Shown: positions 47,440 to 58,370, counted from the stretch's first letter. The stretch is DNA of 64,000 nt from Aporrectodea caliginosa (GCA_020284085.1 JACEVL010000834.1:848466-912465), one strand, 5' to 3'. The notes: a model not told the origin generated them from the sequence alone. Made by a program: numbers and translations.

Positions 47440-49229
47440 CGATCCGCGACTCATCACGGCCTGTGTTTAACGTTGCCCGATGTTACAGTTCATTCAAACT
47501 AGGAAGTTTACCTGAGATTCAAAGTAGATTCAGATATCTGGGAAAAGATCATGCTTGCAGGCACTAGCAGACAGGAATAGACTATAGTCAGCGGAGTAAC
47601 CTGTGAAGAGAGAGATTGTCCATATTACTGCTGTTTTGTCTGCGTTTGGCCGAAATATCCTTCAGCCCACAGAACACGCACATAACTGTGAACTGCTGTT
47701 AAACGTGGATCATGTCAGTTAAAACAAGTGAATGTTTCACGTTACTCTACCTACTGTCGTGGTTTTATTGCAGTTGGAGTTCAGTCAGGTGAAAATGGCA
47801 TTTCGATGCAGTACACACCTCGTTAAATTATCTGGTTATGCAAAAGGATCTCATTCCACTCCAGGAACGAGCCTTTGACGATTAATGCTGACGGACATCT
47901 ATAATAAACATGCTTCTGCGGTCTTGCCGACGACTTAGGTTGAGAGAGATGCTTGAGAAACAACAAGGACCCATGCATTATGCTATTGCTCAACCTACAG
48001 GATTGAATCCTTCGAGGCACGTAATAAGTATGTCATCGCTCGGCTTGTTTATACGATTTGCCCTCACCTGAAGAATAAAGTGGGCAAAGGCTCCTAATAA
48101 ATCCGCCATTGCTTAAGCATACCTTAGTGCATGCTTATTCCTCCATCTGTTTGCCAGTCGTTCTGTCTCCTGTGGCTGTCAGCCGTATTTTTTCTGTTAT
48201 TTATTAGGTACTTAATTAAATCGTTAAAAGAAACGAATGTGGCTTGGTGGACCTACTCGATTTGACAGCTTATGCACTAAAATACATTCTCATTATTATC
48301 TCCTGAATTTGTAAGGACCGTTGGCATAGTCACAGCAAAGCGGGTAGGCCTAGATAATTTTATTTCTTTCAGGTCAATCTCTTAGTCTATTATCCGAAAT
48401 CTCAATGGTATGATAAATTAAACAAACCGTGACATGCAAGTAGTATAAATATATGACGAATTATAAGCACATGCATACATGCGAAAATAGAGCCAAGCTA
48501 GACATCAAAGACATTCAGTAACACGCTAACTTCTTGAACAGCCAATCTTCTTTTTGGTACAGTACAACAATTTTGCATAAGTATAAACCCGATTATTAAA
48601 ACTTTCATTTTAATTTTCCACCTGAAATTGATACGTTTATTCACCACGAAGGTAGAAAGTTCAAGAACAATAGCTTAAGTACAGACAGATGCAAAACTAG
48701 CATACCAGGTACATGAAATGATCACTTCTGTGATCTAACGTAGATAATATGTCAATAGCATACTAATCACAAAGTGGTGCAAGTTCAATATTGAAGCTAT
48801 ATTATCCTTTGCAAAAACACTGAGTACACTGTCATTATGATTTCCAGACAACAATCGACCTTAAAAGTTTAGCTTACGCAGGTGTAGAATATGAAATGAC
48901 ATTATTGTGATAATATTCGATTATCTGAAGTTCCTCCTGTTGAAAATGCCAAAGTTCAACTCAGCTGTGGATACAAGGACCTACAAGTGTTTTTCCGACA
49001 AGGCACCCCAAAGTGCTTACAGTATAACTGTAGAGCGGGGCGTACTCGACACTGGTGCCAACTGGCGACTCTCCTAACAATTATACTCTTTTCCATATCA
49101 GGCAAAGCCAAAGACTGACGAGAGACCGGTTAAGTCAACACTCTCTCATGAGGCTGGAATCAACAACTCGTCTTTCCTAATCTGCACGTCCTCTTTCTAT
49201 TATCAGCGCCAGATGTGGGTCATGCAACG
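47440..49229. other. 1.8 kb without a recognisable gene
   Basis: AT-rich sequence with only short ORFs (47823-48020) lacking motifs; no terminal repeats or arrays were seen. Confidence 0.4.
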
Positions 49230-49400
49230 CCATCTGTCGTTTAGTGCCTGTCAATTAATCAATCAGAATTTATATAGCGCCCCTTGCAGATCGCTACTCA
49301 GAGGCGCTCACTACCCAGGCCAAGCGGGATAACGTAGTCTTGAACAGGGGCGCTATATAAATTATGATTAATTGACTGACAGACACTAAACGACAGATGG
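49230..49400. mobile_element. small palindromic element with SINE-tail arms
   Basis: Arms CCATCTGTCGTTTAGTG...CAATTAATCA...AATTTATATAGCGCCCC on the left and the complementary order on the right end in CACTAAACGACAGATGG. Arm length is about 55-60 bp around a 60-bp centre containing CAGAGGCGCTCACTACCCAG. Each arm carries the 3' tail typical of the LINE/SINE-A family. Confidence 0.75.
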
Positions 49401-49430
49401 AGCTATATGTATCACTGTATCAGCATCGAC

Positions 49431-50930
49431 CTTGGTTGTGTTTATGACACTGTTGATCATCATGTACTTCTTTATAGACTCCGTGAAACTTCGGTGTCTC
49501 TGAGACTGCCTTAAACTGTTAGCATATAACCTACATGTATGCGAATAATGCGATCGATCTCAGCGGAGGTGGGCACTGCTTGTAATCCTTCTTTATGAAC
49601 TGCTATGCCCCATATAGTCTGCAAAGGTTCATCAGTCACTCTAGGCTTGCCTAGCTTGCTTAGAGTAACACAGGGAGGAAATCCGATCGACGTATTCGCT
49701 GATCGTAGATTCGGAACCGACCTGGGCTGATGAACCAAAGTCCTCCGTGCCCACCTTCACGTGGTGCAGACTGTTAGTACCCTCCCTTAATTGGGTAGGA
49801 GAACGAACGGGCACGGCAGGCAAAACCAGGGAAAGGCAATGGCAAACCACCCCTGTCAACATGCCAAAAAAACCTTTATGAATCAAGCTAATTCAAACAA
49901 AGTAGTAGTCGCAGATGGTGAGACTCCCAGGCCGGAGTGCGACTGACGAGATACAGGAAACAACTGGAATGAATTTGGCAGAACTGAGAGATGCGACGGC
50001 GGACAGAAGGAAATGGAGAGGCTTGATCATGATGGTCGCTAGAGTTCTATGAACTGACAGCACAATCCAATCCAATGCCCCAAAAGGATCTGTCATCGAC
50101 GCTTTATTATTCTCAATCATAACTTAATCAATCGATCGCATAACCAATCTCTTTGGAGACCATTTATAGCAGTACGCTGATAATACATTGCTCAGTCACT
50201 CGTCGATCAAATTTGCAAGATAAAATTTGAGGAATGTCTTTCTTCATTACACGGATGGCTCTTCTTTAGAGGTCTGACCATGACCCAGATAATTATGAAG
50301 AAATCTTGCCAGTGTCCATATATTCTTTTTATTCTCATTCCAGTATTGATCTTTCTTGCACCATTGTTTCGTTACAAAAACTGTCAAAACAATTGGGGTG
50401 GCTCTGAACCGTAATCCACATTTCGACATTACATGACAAACCTTTGCAAATCTTGTTTCTGTCATTTGCTTTTCCGTCGCCCAACTCGTTAAAACTGTTC
50501 CTCCGAAGGATAATTTTAACTACATTCCCCGAATACTTTATAAAAATGCATACGGTATTGACAACTGTGTTTTGCCTCTGTGAGCTGAGATGAACTGCAC
50601 TACATATTGTTGAACGACGCTGGGTAACTAGTTGCGTCTATTGTCAACTAGCTTTTTCAATCAATTTCAATCAATCAATTTGAGGTCAGAGGTTCACTTT
50701 GAAATCGGGCAACTGGAAACATTATGCCACAGACAGTGTAGAAAAATGAGTTTTCAGCTTGCAGCGAGAGCCTGTAGGCTATTGTCGGAATTGCCACGAT
50801 CAAGGGATATCAGGCTGAACAGATGATCAGAGGGTTCGCAAGAACTGATCAAATTCCCCAATACATGCGGGAGGTACTGCACTGGCTCCCTTTCCCGCAA
50901 CGCATCTCTTCTAGGGTTGCTTCCTCTTAT
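49431..50930 (+). pseudogene. old LINE copy (L2/CR1-like), degenerate and interrupted
   Basis: Pieces appear in order on the + strand: DTVDHHVLLYRLRETSVSLR near 49446 (RT 'FDTVDHxxLL' motif), NAPKGSVIDALLFSIIT near 50073, QYADNTLLSHSS near 50178 (decayed YADD), and IRGFARTDQIPQYMREVLHW, LPFPQRISSRVAS at 50826-50920. These belong to the same class as 32263-32800. Several stops and frameshifts break it, and another LINE end (about 49900-50060) is interposed. Confidence 0.75.
49905..50057 (+). pseudogene. LINE C-terminal fragment of a different family
   Basis: Reads LPGRSATDEIQETTGMNLAE, LRDATADRRKWRGLIMMVAR, VL-stop. The '(T)GMxLxxLxxxxxDRxxWRxLI' ending is characteristic of some endonuclease-RT retroelements. 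The preceding GGGAAAGGCAATGGCAAACC block at 49830-49849 probably belongs to it. It lies inside the older LINE copy. Confidence 0.6.
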
Positions 50931-51110
50931 CTCTTCCGCGTAGGGACTCTGGGCAAGTCCTTCGCCCTCAATTGCTCATGGCCGCCGTGCGCTGTGCTCC
51001 TCCATCTTCGACTTGATAGTCCCATTCGCCCTCACCGCTCCAATGCAGCGCCCATCTTTTTCTGTAGAAATCCTGAATGGGCGCTATAACAAGTGCTCAT
51101 ACATACATAT
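50931..51110 (+). mobile_element. SINE-A 3' part fused to a LINE fragment
   Basis: CGCGTAGGGACTCTGGGCAA starts the SINE-A body directly after LINE coding sequence; it ends GGGCGCTATAACAAGTGCTC and an (ATAC)n-type tail. The tRNA head is absent, so the junction is either a chance 5'-truncated insertion or a chimeric retroelement. Confidence 0.8.
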
Positions 51111-52659
51111 ATATAATTATCTACGCGAACTCTGCCGCCCTTAGGAGATGAATTAACGTCCTTCTAAACCCCAGTAAGTAAGAGATGTTGAAGAATCTTC
51201 AAAATTTCATATCCGCTGTCAACTTTCTAACTTATCTAAACAGTTCCCATTGTTTGCATGCGCACATTGCCTGTGTTTGAACGGACTGCTTTTGTTTCTT
51301 CTTTCGTTCTACACGTGCCCTTTAAGTACCGGTAAGCTTTCAGTCTAAGGCTCACCGGTCTAACGCTATCTGCCCTTTCGCCATATGCACAAATTCTTTT
51401 GTTCAAATAGCGAAGACCGCACATGCTCTTTTGTCACATGCTCTTTTGTTACATCCCTTCTGTCACACGCTCTTTGGTCATAGTCCCTTTTGTCACGACC
51501 ATACTCTTGTGTCCTGTTACCGTTGTAACGAAAGCATTAAGAAGTGCAATTGTATAGTGTTACTGTATGTTACTGTCAATCGAATTACTGCACGATTGTT
51601 TCCTCAAAGTGGCGATATAATAAACCTATTACATTAAGCTAAATAACATTCTAATTCGCCATTAAAATAAGCAAATTATTTCCAAGGACTCGTACACGAA
51701 AAAACACTCTTTTTTTATTGGAAACCGTGAAATTTCTGCGTATGGTTCTCGCGCTAAAATCTGCTCACTTGCGATTCACAAAGGCATAAGAAACTGAAAA
51801 GGAAGCAAAGGGTGTATGGCGATGTTCCTCGCTCAATCACCGAGTACTTTGTCAATCGAACCTCTTTCTTTCTTTAGCATTGTCTGCAAAGAAATGAAGA
51901 AGCTACAGCATGTTCAATATGCTTAATATAATCTAATCGAAACCTTTTAGCAGCTTAACTATAATGAAGCGCAAGGAGGAACAAAAAGAAATTAGGTTGA
52001 AAGGTCTGGTGCTACTAGAGCTGACCAAGAGTCACCTTTAGCTTAATAATATGGGCCCTACGCATCCAAATCGTAACGTAAACTTTACATTGTTAACAAC
52101 GTCACCCTGAAGCTAAATGCAGGTCATCACTCCGTTTATTCATAAGCGCTGCGCCGTGTCAGAAGGGTTGTCTAGAGATGGTCAAAGGAGAGACCAGAGA
52201 GGGAAGGCAGAGAGGAACTGCTGAGGCGGGTTTCGTTGATGGCGACAAAGCTTGGAAGGTGGAGGATTCTATGGATTAGAATAGGAATTATTATTGAGCA
52301 CGTAGATTTTAATTAGAAATTGACTTATAGTCACTTACGCCTGTACACAGATCAGATTCTTTCCGTTTTCTAAAAAGGATTGGTATATTTCAGTCATTTG
52401 TATTCGTGTGTAAATTCAAGAAAGAACTTATGTAGGAGCCTCGCTGTTCACACACAGGCCTGCGAACGTCTTCGAGTTGACGTCTCAAAGAGCCACAGTA
52501 GATAAATTCAACGAATGAATAAGTGACTCAACGAAAACATTTTCTATAAGGACTCATTTAGGTGATTTACATAGAGAGATGAAACGCAGCGAACAGCGAT
52601 AAATGATTCAGCTGGCCGATTAAAATGTGGGCAACAAGTAACGATATCGGTCCTCGTAT
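51111..52659. other. 1.5 kb mostly unassigned; repeat B remnant at 52105-52260
   Basis: Between 51421 and 51515 a 15-18 bp unit (TCTTTTGTCACATGC) recurs about five times. At 52105-52260 words such as TTTATTCATAAGCGCTGCG resemble repeat B. No coding evidence was found. Confidence 0.4.
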
Positions 52660-52669
52660 GGATTAATGC

Positions 52670-52885
52670 AACATCGGGTCTTCTCTCTCGTGTTATCGAG
52701 TATCTGGAATGGGCTTCCTCTAGACTCTTAGAACTCTTCACATGCATTTTATACCTCTCTGAAAGCTACTCTTTCAGCCGTGGTTGGGCCGGGACTCCCG
52801 GGAGCGCCTCTGAGCAGATACCTTGAAGGGGCGCTATATCATGTTTCTTTGATTGATTGATTGACTGATTGATTGATTGAGCCCA
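52670..52885 (+). pseudogene. LINE 3' end with (GATT)n tail
   Basis: A short frame contains IWNGLPLDS and FTCILYLSESYSF-like residues after frame changes, then GGGACTCCCGGGAGCGCCTC, GGGGCGCTATATCATG and a GATT tail at 52846-52880. It is the same 3' end as 32263-32800 on the opposite strand. Confidence 0.7.
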
Positions 52886-53587
52886 ATTTTATTTTAAACC
52901 AGGGAAAGCCAATCCTGGTCTGTTTCATATAAATTTCGCTGCTGTGTCGGCCCACAGTTTCGACAGCAGCCAATGCCAATAATTGAGTGAATGTAATAAT
53001 GTATGTTCAGAATCGACGTTGAAGACTTACCCATGTAGGAAAGTGACAGTCTGCTCGCAACAATATTACAATATATTAACAATATATTAATCTACGTTCA
53101 TACAAAATGTTTAGAAACTGACCAGTTTTTCTACGTATTTCTTTTCTTCCTCGGCCATTTCTTGTCGAACTCTTATAGTCTACATCATAGAACAAGAATT
53201 CGTGACTTGAGGCTTTAATATTTGTAAATATTCGTGAATATTAGGACATTTCTAATATTCGTAAATATTCGTAAGTTCTCGTTGATGACGTCACTGTTGC
53301 CGTTTTGTTTATGAACCAATGTCCTGTTTATGACTACTAACTTAAACTAAGTGAAGTTGCTGATATAAGATGAATAACTGTAACATGTAACTGTTCTTGT
53401 TCTACTTCCTAGGTTTTGGAACTGAATTTTGTACAATTAATCCCGGACTTTAAAGAATTAAGAATGAAAAGAAATAAAAAATTAATATTCGTTGGCCAGT
53501 TTCAATATTCGCCAATATTCGTCAATTTCTGCAAATCTTCATATACGTAATATGCGCATACTCGTTCTATGGTTTACTCTACATAAG

Positions 53588-53750
53588 AGATCCTGAGTGG
53601 CCGAGTGGGTTGGTAGCCTGCTCTCCACGTCGGCGCCCCGGGTTCGCTTTCCGGTCGGTCGGTTTATCAGAGATTAATTTCTCGGATCTTTACTGCGGGT
53701 GGCTCGGTCGCAATATAAACGTAGGAGTACAATACAACACAATACAACAC
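53588..53750 (+). mobile_element. tRNA-derived SINE-E
   Basis: Begins CCTGAGTGGCCGAGTGGGTT (box A-like) with CCCCGGGTTCGCTTTCC (box B-like) about 40 bp later, followed by a short body and an ACAAC/ACAAT-rich end at 53735-53760. SINE-A follows directly. Confidence 0.65.
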
Positions 53751-53763
53751 AACACAATATACT

Positions 53764-53996
53764 GGGGCGCGGTGGTATAGGGGTATGTCGGTGCCTTGCA
53801 GCTGGAGGGTTCCGGGTTCGAATCCACCCAAGCCGCCGCGTAGGGACCCTGGGCAAGTCCTTCACTCGCAATTGCTCATGCGCTTCGGCGTGAACCTCCG
53901 ATTCAGCGTCCGCGCAGTTCGGGAGCGCCTCTGTGGGCAATCTGGTAGGGGCGCTATAACAAGTGTTCAACTACAATACAATACAATACAATACAT
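53764..53996 (+). mobile_element. complete tRNA-derived SINE-A
   Basis: The head starts GGGGCGCGGTGGTATAGGGG, with box A at about 53773-53783 and box B GGGTTCGAATCC at 53814-53825. The body (CCGCGTAGGGACCCTGGGCA, CTCATGCGCTTCGGCG) leads to a 3' region AGCGCCTCTG...GGGGCGCTATAAC and an (ACAAT)n tail. It would be transcribed by RNA polymerase III and mobilised by a LINE with a matching 3' end, plausibly the L2/CR1-like family at 32263-32800. Confidence 0.88.
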
Positions 53997-53999
53997 GGA

Positions 54000-54828
54000 C
54001 AAACAGTATAGGACAGAAGCATAAGTTCATCGTTCCAGGCAAGTTTTGAATGTAATCCTCATTCTGACCTGGCATCAAAACGGACGAAAAAATCTGACTA
54101 TTACGCACTTGAATTGATATAGCGCCGGTACAGAAGCTGGATTCCCTGACTTAGCTTGAGTGGCGCAGAGATTTATAGGAGATTTATAGGCCTATTAAAT
54201 TCGATCAATTTTAATTAGCCGACTCTGTTATAGCACAGGTATATCGACTGGGCCCTGTGTACTGGGCAGAGAATACGGGGGGTCCGCCCTTATATGCCTA
54301 GCATGAGAAAATGAAGTTGCTAACATTTCATACCTAAAACTTAAATCGACTCATCTTCATTTCTTCGTCGACGGTTGTATAACAAAATGCCATAAAGAAC
54401 TAGGGATCGAACCTCGGATATAGCGCTGAAAGACCGACTCAAGAAACCGGTTGTATTGTTTGCAAAAGACAATCGAAATTACGACGCTATCACACGTTAA
54501 TTAAGGGATTTGGCAGAGCGGACCGAATTGCCATGCTTTACTGGCTGAACAGACCATGATTGTATTGTATTGTATTGTATTTTCGTTTATTTCATAACTT
54601 GCTGTCAAGACGCAACAAGTAACATCAATGCATGATTATGCAGTTATAGTATTAGAAGCACTATAGTACTATTATAGCTTTAGGCCTAGATAATGCACTG
54701 TTCAGCACTATAATAGGTATAGTTCTAATGGGGCAAATTGGATTGGATTATAGTATTGAGAGCGAGGCTAAACGAAGATTGAGACAGCTGCTAGTAAACC
54801 GATGTCAGGAAATAAGGACAGAACTTAC
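54000..54828. other. unassigned interval downstream of the last identified pLGIC exon
   Basis: The final coding segment of the minus-strand channel gene should lie at or beyond here. Two weak acceptors offer short C-terminal exons (one gives Q-V-M-K-stop near 54606-54618, another a 21-residue tail near 54740-54800), but neither is convincing. A (TTGTA)n run at 54556-54580 next to a TTTCGTTTATTTCATAAC word is probably a retroelement tail. Confidence 0.35.
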
Positions 54829-55002
54829 CTTGATTATCATTTCACCGAAGACTACGACGTGATAGAGAAGAAGCAATGATCCGAAAAGAATAATTCCGGG
54901 CAAGTCACGATCGCCTCGATATTTGACTTCGAAGTTGGTCATCACGGCGTGCCACAACGAGAGGAGAAAGAGGTAGATGATAACAGCCAAACAGTATCTG
55001 CC
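54829..55002 (-). CDS. pLGIC-like gene, exon F: TM3-TM4
   Basis: A 58-codon exon, acceptor AAATGACAG, strong donor AAG|GTAAGT, phase 0-0. It reads GRYCLAVIIYLFLLSLWHAV, MTNFEVKYRGDRDLPGIILF, GSLLLLYHVVVFGEMIIK. TM3 and TM4 are separated by only about 15 residues, far shorter than the usual intracellular loop of Cys-loop receptors and closer to prokaryotic channels. Because the donor is strong, at least one more exon with the C-terminus should follow, but it was not identified. Confidence 0.92.
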
Positions 55003-55039
55003 CTGTCATTTAACATGTAAAGCTAGAATCAAGCGAAGT

Positions 55040-55470
55040 ATAATAGACGAAGATGAGAAGAAAAAAAGATAAAAGATAAAAAAACAAGAAGAATAGGAAG
55101 GAAAGAAGATAGAGAACAATAAGAAGAGAAAGACAAAAAGGTGGAATAGAAGGAGGAGGACATAGGAGGAGTAGAGGACGAGGAGGAAAGAGAGGGAGAA
55201 GGAAGGAGGACGACATAGGAGGAGGAGGAGGAGGAGGAGGGAGGGAGGACGTAGGAAGAGAAGAGGAGGAGAAGGAGGACGACATAGGAAGAGGAGAAGG
55301 AGAGGAGGAGAAGGAGGACGACATAGGATGAAGGAGGACAGAGGAGGAGGAAGAGGAGGAGGAGGACAACATAGAAAGAGGAGGAGGAGGACGACATAGG
55401 AAGAGGAGGAGGAGGACAGAAGATGAAGGAGAAAGAGGAGGAGGAGGAGGAGAAGCAGAAGGAGGAGGAT
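55040..55470. repeat. polypurine (GGA)n tract in pLGIC intron E-F
   Basis: About 430 bp of AG/GGA-rich sequence on the + strand with recurring GGACGACATAGGA units (pyrimidine-rich in the transcript). The Ser/Leu-rich frames on the minus strand are translations of it. Confidence 0.95.
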
Positions 55471-55682
55471 GGTTACGCTCATTTCATTTCAATCACTCAT
55501 TTAGTACGATGATGACAGTGAATATGTACATCTTCATTCAACAGTTCGCATTCATTTTCTGTAATTTAATGGTGTACTACAGGGGCGTAACTTTGGTGTA
55601 GAACATGGGGTACCAATCTTATAACGTTTCCCTTTCGCGGCTGTTACATATTTATAACGGTGCCGTTTATGCATCATGTCTA

Positions 55683-55724
55683 AATAATAATAATAACAAT
55701 AATAACAATAATAACAATAATAAC

Positions 55725-55788
<64 letters not shown>

Positions 55789-55800
55789 GTAATAGTAATA
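55683..55800. repeat. (AAT)n/(AACAAT)n microsatellite in pLGIC intron E-F
   Basis: AAT array with early AAC variants, joined directly to a GAT array. Confidence 0.98.
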
Positions 55801-55819
55801 ATGCTGCTGCTGATGCTGG

Positions 55820-55857
<38 letters not shown>

Positions 55858-55886
55858 GTGGTGATGATGATGATGATGACGACGAC

Positions 55887-55921
<35 letters not shown>

Positions 55922-55997
55922 CGATGATGATGATGATGGTGATGATGATGATGATGACGACGACGATGATGATGATGATGGTGATGATGATGATGAT
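55801..55997. repeat. (GAT)n microsatellite in pLGIC intron E-F
   Basis: GAT array with GAC and GGT interruptions forming a roughly 70-bp higher-order pattern. It ends about 25 bp from the exon E donor. Confidence 0.98.
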
Positions 55998-56020
55998 ATA
56001 CGTTTCTACTCTGTACTAAC

Positions 56021-56176
56021 GGCGTGCGTCATGTAAGGTATTTTCGGAATGTGTTTGATGAGGGAGTATTTGTGAGCGATGGCTCCCACCATCCCGAAAA
56101 AGCTGAGAACGTTGCGTTGCGTCGTGAACTGAGCGTGTGGTGCGAAAGACCAGAATCCCAGAATAGCAAGGATCAG
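56021..56176 (-). CDS. pLGIC-like gene, exon E: TM1-TM2
   Basis: A 52-codon exon, acceptor GTGAAATAG, donor GCC|GTTAGT, phase 0-0. It reads LILAILGFWSFAPHAQFTTQ, RNVLSFFGMVGAIAHKYSLI, KHIPKIPYMTHA. The first 12 residues complete TM1. RNVLSFFGMVGAIAHKY aligns with the pore-lining TM2, and the IPKIPYMT block with the conserved 'LP...YLT' of the TM2-TM3 loop. The pore segment lacks the usual acidic or Pro-Ala charge-selectivity motif, so ion preference cannot be read. A (GAT)n array begins about 25 bp beyond the donor. Confidence 0.92.
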
Positions 56177-56439
56177 CTATTTCACGAAGGAACAAATGCT
56201 ATCGATTAGTAACATAATATTAATAATATAGGCTAAATATAGCCAACTGGAGAAATAACGAGTAAAATTATCCAATATCTATGACTTGTCTTGGTGTCTA
56301 TCGCAAGGTAACCCTAGTAGAGATTCAGCAAATTCACAACCTCTCCGTTTTTCTCCCTTTCTTTCATGAAGCATCAGGCAAAAGACTATGCAGCTCATTA
56401 GAAAGACTCAACAGAAAGATAGAAAGATAAGGGCAGACC

Positions 56440-56760
56440 CCAAGGCTGACTGACTGACTGACTGACTGACTGACTGAGTGTGACTGACTGAGTGAGTGAG
56501 TAATTGAGTGATTCTTAAAGACAATCTGAGCGAGGACTGCTATGGCTAAAGCTCGAGCATTTGCCTTCATTGGCCCTGCACTATTGAACCATCTCCCTCC
56601 TTCGTCACGTTCCTCCTTAGTAAATGGTGGACAAAGCGTCACTTTTCGTTGTCTCAAGTCCACTTTCTTTTCTCTGGGTCTCTCGCACTGGGAGGGCTTC
56701 TGATTGGTATGCACTGCGAGAGGCGCTATATACATTTATGGATACAATACAGTACAATAA
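56440..56760 (+). pseudogene. LINE 3' fragment in pLGIC intron D-E
   Basis: After a (GACT)n run (56447-56477), the frame reads AKARAFAFIGPALLNHLPPS, SRSSLV...TFRCLKSTFFSL, stop. This matches the 'AFSVVGP..WN.LP' C-terminal block of the LINE at 32263-32800. The 3' end GAGGCGCTATATACATTTAT is the same tail family. It lies antisense to the channel gene. Confidence 0.75.
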
Positions 56761-56866
56761 AATACTCAGGCTAGCGCAGAGACAAAAATTAGTTTTCTGT
56801 TGAAGCGGCACTGTATAAGTTTTCGGTTGCTAAACTTTCACAATGACAATAGTTGCATGGACTAAC

Positions 56867-57127
56867 AGCGACCAGATAGCAGTTGATGATGTAGAAGACT
56901 GGGCTTCTCGCCACCACGCAGGTGACCTTCAGTTCGTCCGAAGTCTTGACTGAACCAAACTCGTCATAAAGCTCGGCGCTCAGGTCCTCCGAGACTACGT
57001 GCATATAGAGGCGGAACTGCTGTTCCTGGAAGTAGAGACTCCTTCGTATTAAATGCGGATAGTCGGAACTGAAGACCAGATGTGCCTCAGACGAAGGCTT
57101 CGCACTGCGAATCAATAATGACAGGCT
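56867..57127 (-). CDS. pLGIC-like gene, exon D: ligand-binding domain end and start of TM1
   Basis: An 87-codon exon, acceptor TTCGTCTGTAG, donor GCT|GTTAGT, phase 0-0. It reads SLSLLIRSAKPSSEAHLVFS then LYFQEQQFRLYMHVVSE and finishes VARSPVFYIINCYLVA. Joined to exon C it gives FPFDIQ-SLSLLIRS, the expected continuation of the 'FPFD.Q.L.......S' region. RSPVFYIINCYLVA corresponds to the pre-TM1/TM1 'R.P.fYi.n......P' block. The frame continues past the donor, but TM1 is completed only by exon E. Confidence 0.92.
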
Positions 57128-57184
57128 CTACAGACGAAAATTGAACCACACATTTATATACGCTTAGGCATTTAGGTTCTACCA

Positions 57185-57665
57185 ACGACAGTTTATGATC
57201 CAAAGGACAAATTGATGATACAAAGGACAAATTGATGATCCAAACGACAAAAATTATGATCTAAACGACAAATGATGATCCAAGCGACAAATGATGATCC
57301 AAGCGACAAATTATCCAGAGGACAAATGATGATTCAAAGGACAAGTGATGATTTAAACGACACATTATCCACAGGACAAATGATGATCCAAACGACAAAA
57401 ATTATGATTCAAACGACAAATGATGATCCAAGCGACAAATTATCCAGAGGACAAATGATGATCCAAAGGACAAGTGATGATTTAAACGACACATTATCCA
57501 CAGGACAAATGATGATCCAAAAGACATATGATGATTTAAACCATAAAATTATCCAAAAGACAAATGATGATCCAAACGACAAATGATTTAAAGGACAAAT
57601 GATCCAAAGGACAACTGATGATCCAAAAGACAAATGATGATGATCTAGAGGACAAACGTTGATTC
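57185..57665. repeat. minisatellite in pLGIC intron C-D
   Basis: About 20-25 irregular units of 15-20 bp of the type GATGATCCAAACGACAAAT, with a larger repeat of about 120 bp (ATTATCCAGAGGACAAATGA ... ATTATCCACAGGACAAATGA) occurring twice. The frames it leaves open on both strands are periodic artefacts. Confidence 0.95.
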
Positions 57666-57771
57666 AAATGACAGATTCCACGTCGGATAATTATATAACT
57701 GTGTGGATGACAACAACGATCACGATTTCGCAGTTTAACTAAGGAAAGAGAAGAAGAAGGTCTGTTATAAC

Positions 57772-57984
57772 CTGAATGTCAAATGGAAAATCGCTCAGCT
57801 CCATAGATTCCGAAAATTTTCCAGATAACCTTGTCGATTGGACGACGAAAGCCTCTCCAGATGGCGCATATTGAAGCGTCCAAGACTTACTGAGTACCTT
57901 CGGCTCCCTGATGACATTGTTCTCAATGTATAGCTCCGGGCTCCAATTGTACTCTTTCTGCTTCAGCAATCGATCTGGCAACTT
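57772..57984 (-). CDS. pLGIC-like gene, exon C: ligand-binding domain, middle
   Basis: A 71-codon exon taken to start after GATTTACAG (phase 0) and end at CAG|GTTATA (phase 0). It reads KLPDRLLKQKEYNWSPELYI, ENNVIREPKVLSKSWTLQYA, PSGEAFVVQSTRLSGKFSES, MELSDFPFDIQ. WSPELYIEN is the 'W.P.L...N' block and ELSDFPFDIQ the 'L..FPFD.Q' block. The two Cys of the Cys-loop are both missing: the residue two after the Gln is Leu (first residues of exon D) and the partner position, 14 earlier, is Glu. An in-frame TGA lies just before the first ATG of the open stretch, so the exon cannot extend beyond about 58017. Confidence 0.85.
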
Positions 57985-58285
57985 CTGTAAATCGTAACTG
58001 CCATCTATCAAACTCATTCACTGTTGATATACATCGGTCGGCTTAAAGAAGACTGGCCTATGATGAACTGTTAGTGATGTTGGAGAGGTTTTTAAGCATT
58101 TACTGCGCTATATAAATGTTAGAATGCACACATAATACATGGTACATACACGCATTCATACACGCATACATACACGCGTGCATGCACACATATATACAAG
58201 CAACCAAACCGGCCAGACAGTAGTAACTTGCAGACAGTAGAAACCATTTGCTTCTGACGTGTATATTGACGATCTAAGACGCGAC

Positions 58286-58370
58286 TCGACTATTGGAACT
58301 ATATGGAACCAAGGAACCATATAGTTCCACTCGACTGGTGGAACTATATGGTTCCTTTTGGATGCTCCTT
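58286..58370. repeat. palindromic repeat in pLGIC intron B-C
   Basis: GGAACTATATGG, GGAACCATATAGTTCC and GGAACTATATGGTTCC occur in alternating orientation within about 80 bp, giving overlapping hairpins. A single related GCTATATGGTTCCATATA lies at 38667. Confidence 0.8.

Noticed and set aside
49641..49886. 81-residue minus-strand ORF
   Set aside because: Lies over retroelement sequence whose coding sense is the + strand.
55006..55482. Leu/Ser-rich 158-residue minus-strand frame
   Set aside because: Lies in an intron over a GGA-rich tract; the flanking exons splice in phase without it.
55605..56036. Poly-Asn/poly-Asp protein
   Set aside because: AAT and GAT microsatellite translation, antisense to the channel exon.
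57272..57633. Open frames over the intronic minisatellite
   Set aside because: Unit periodicity keeps frames open on both strands; located inside the C-D intron.
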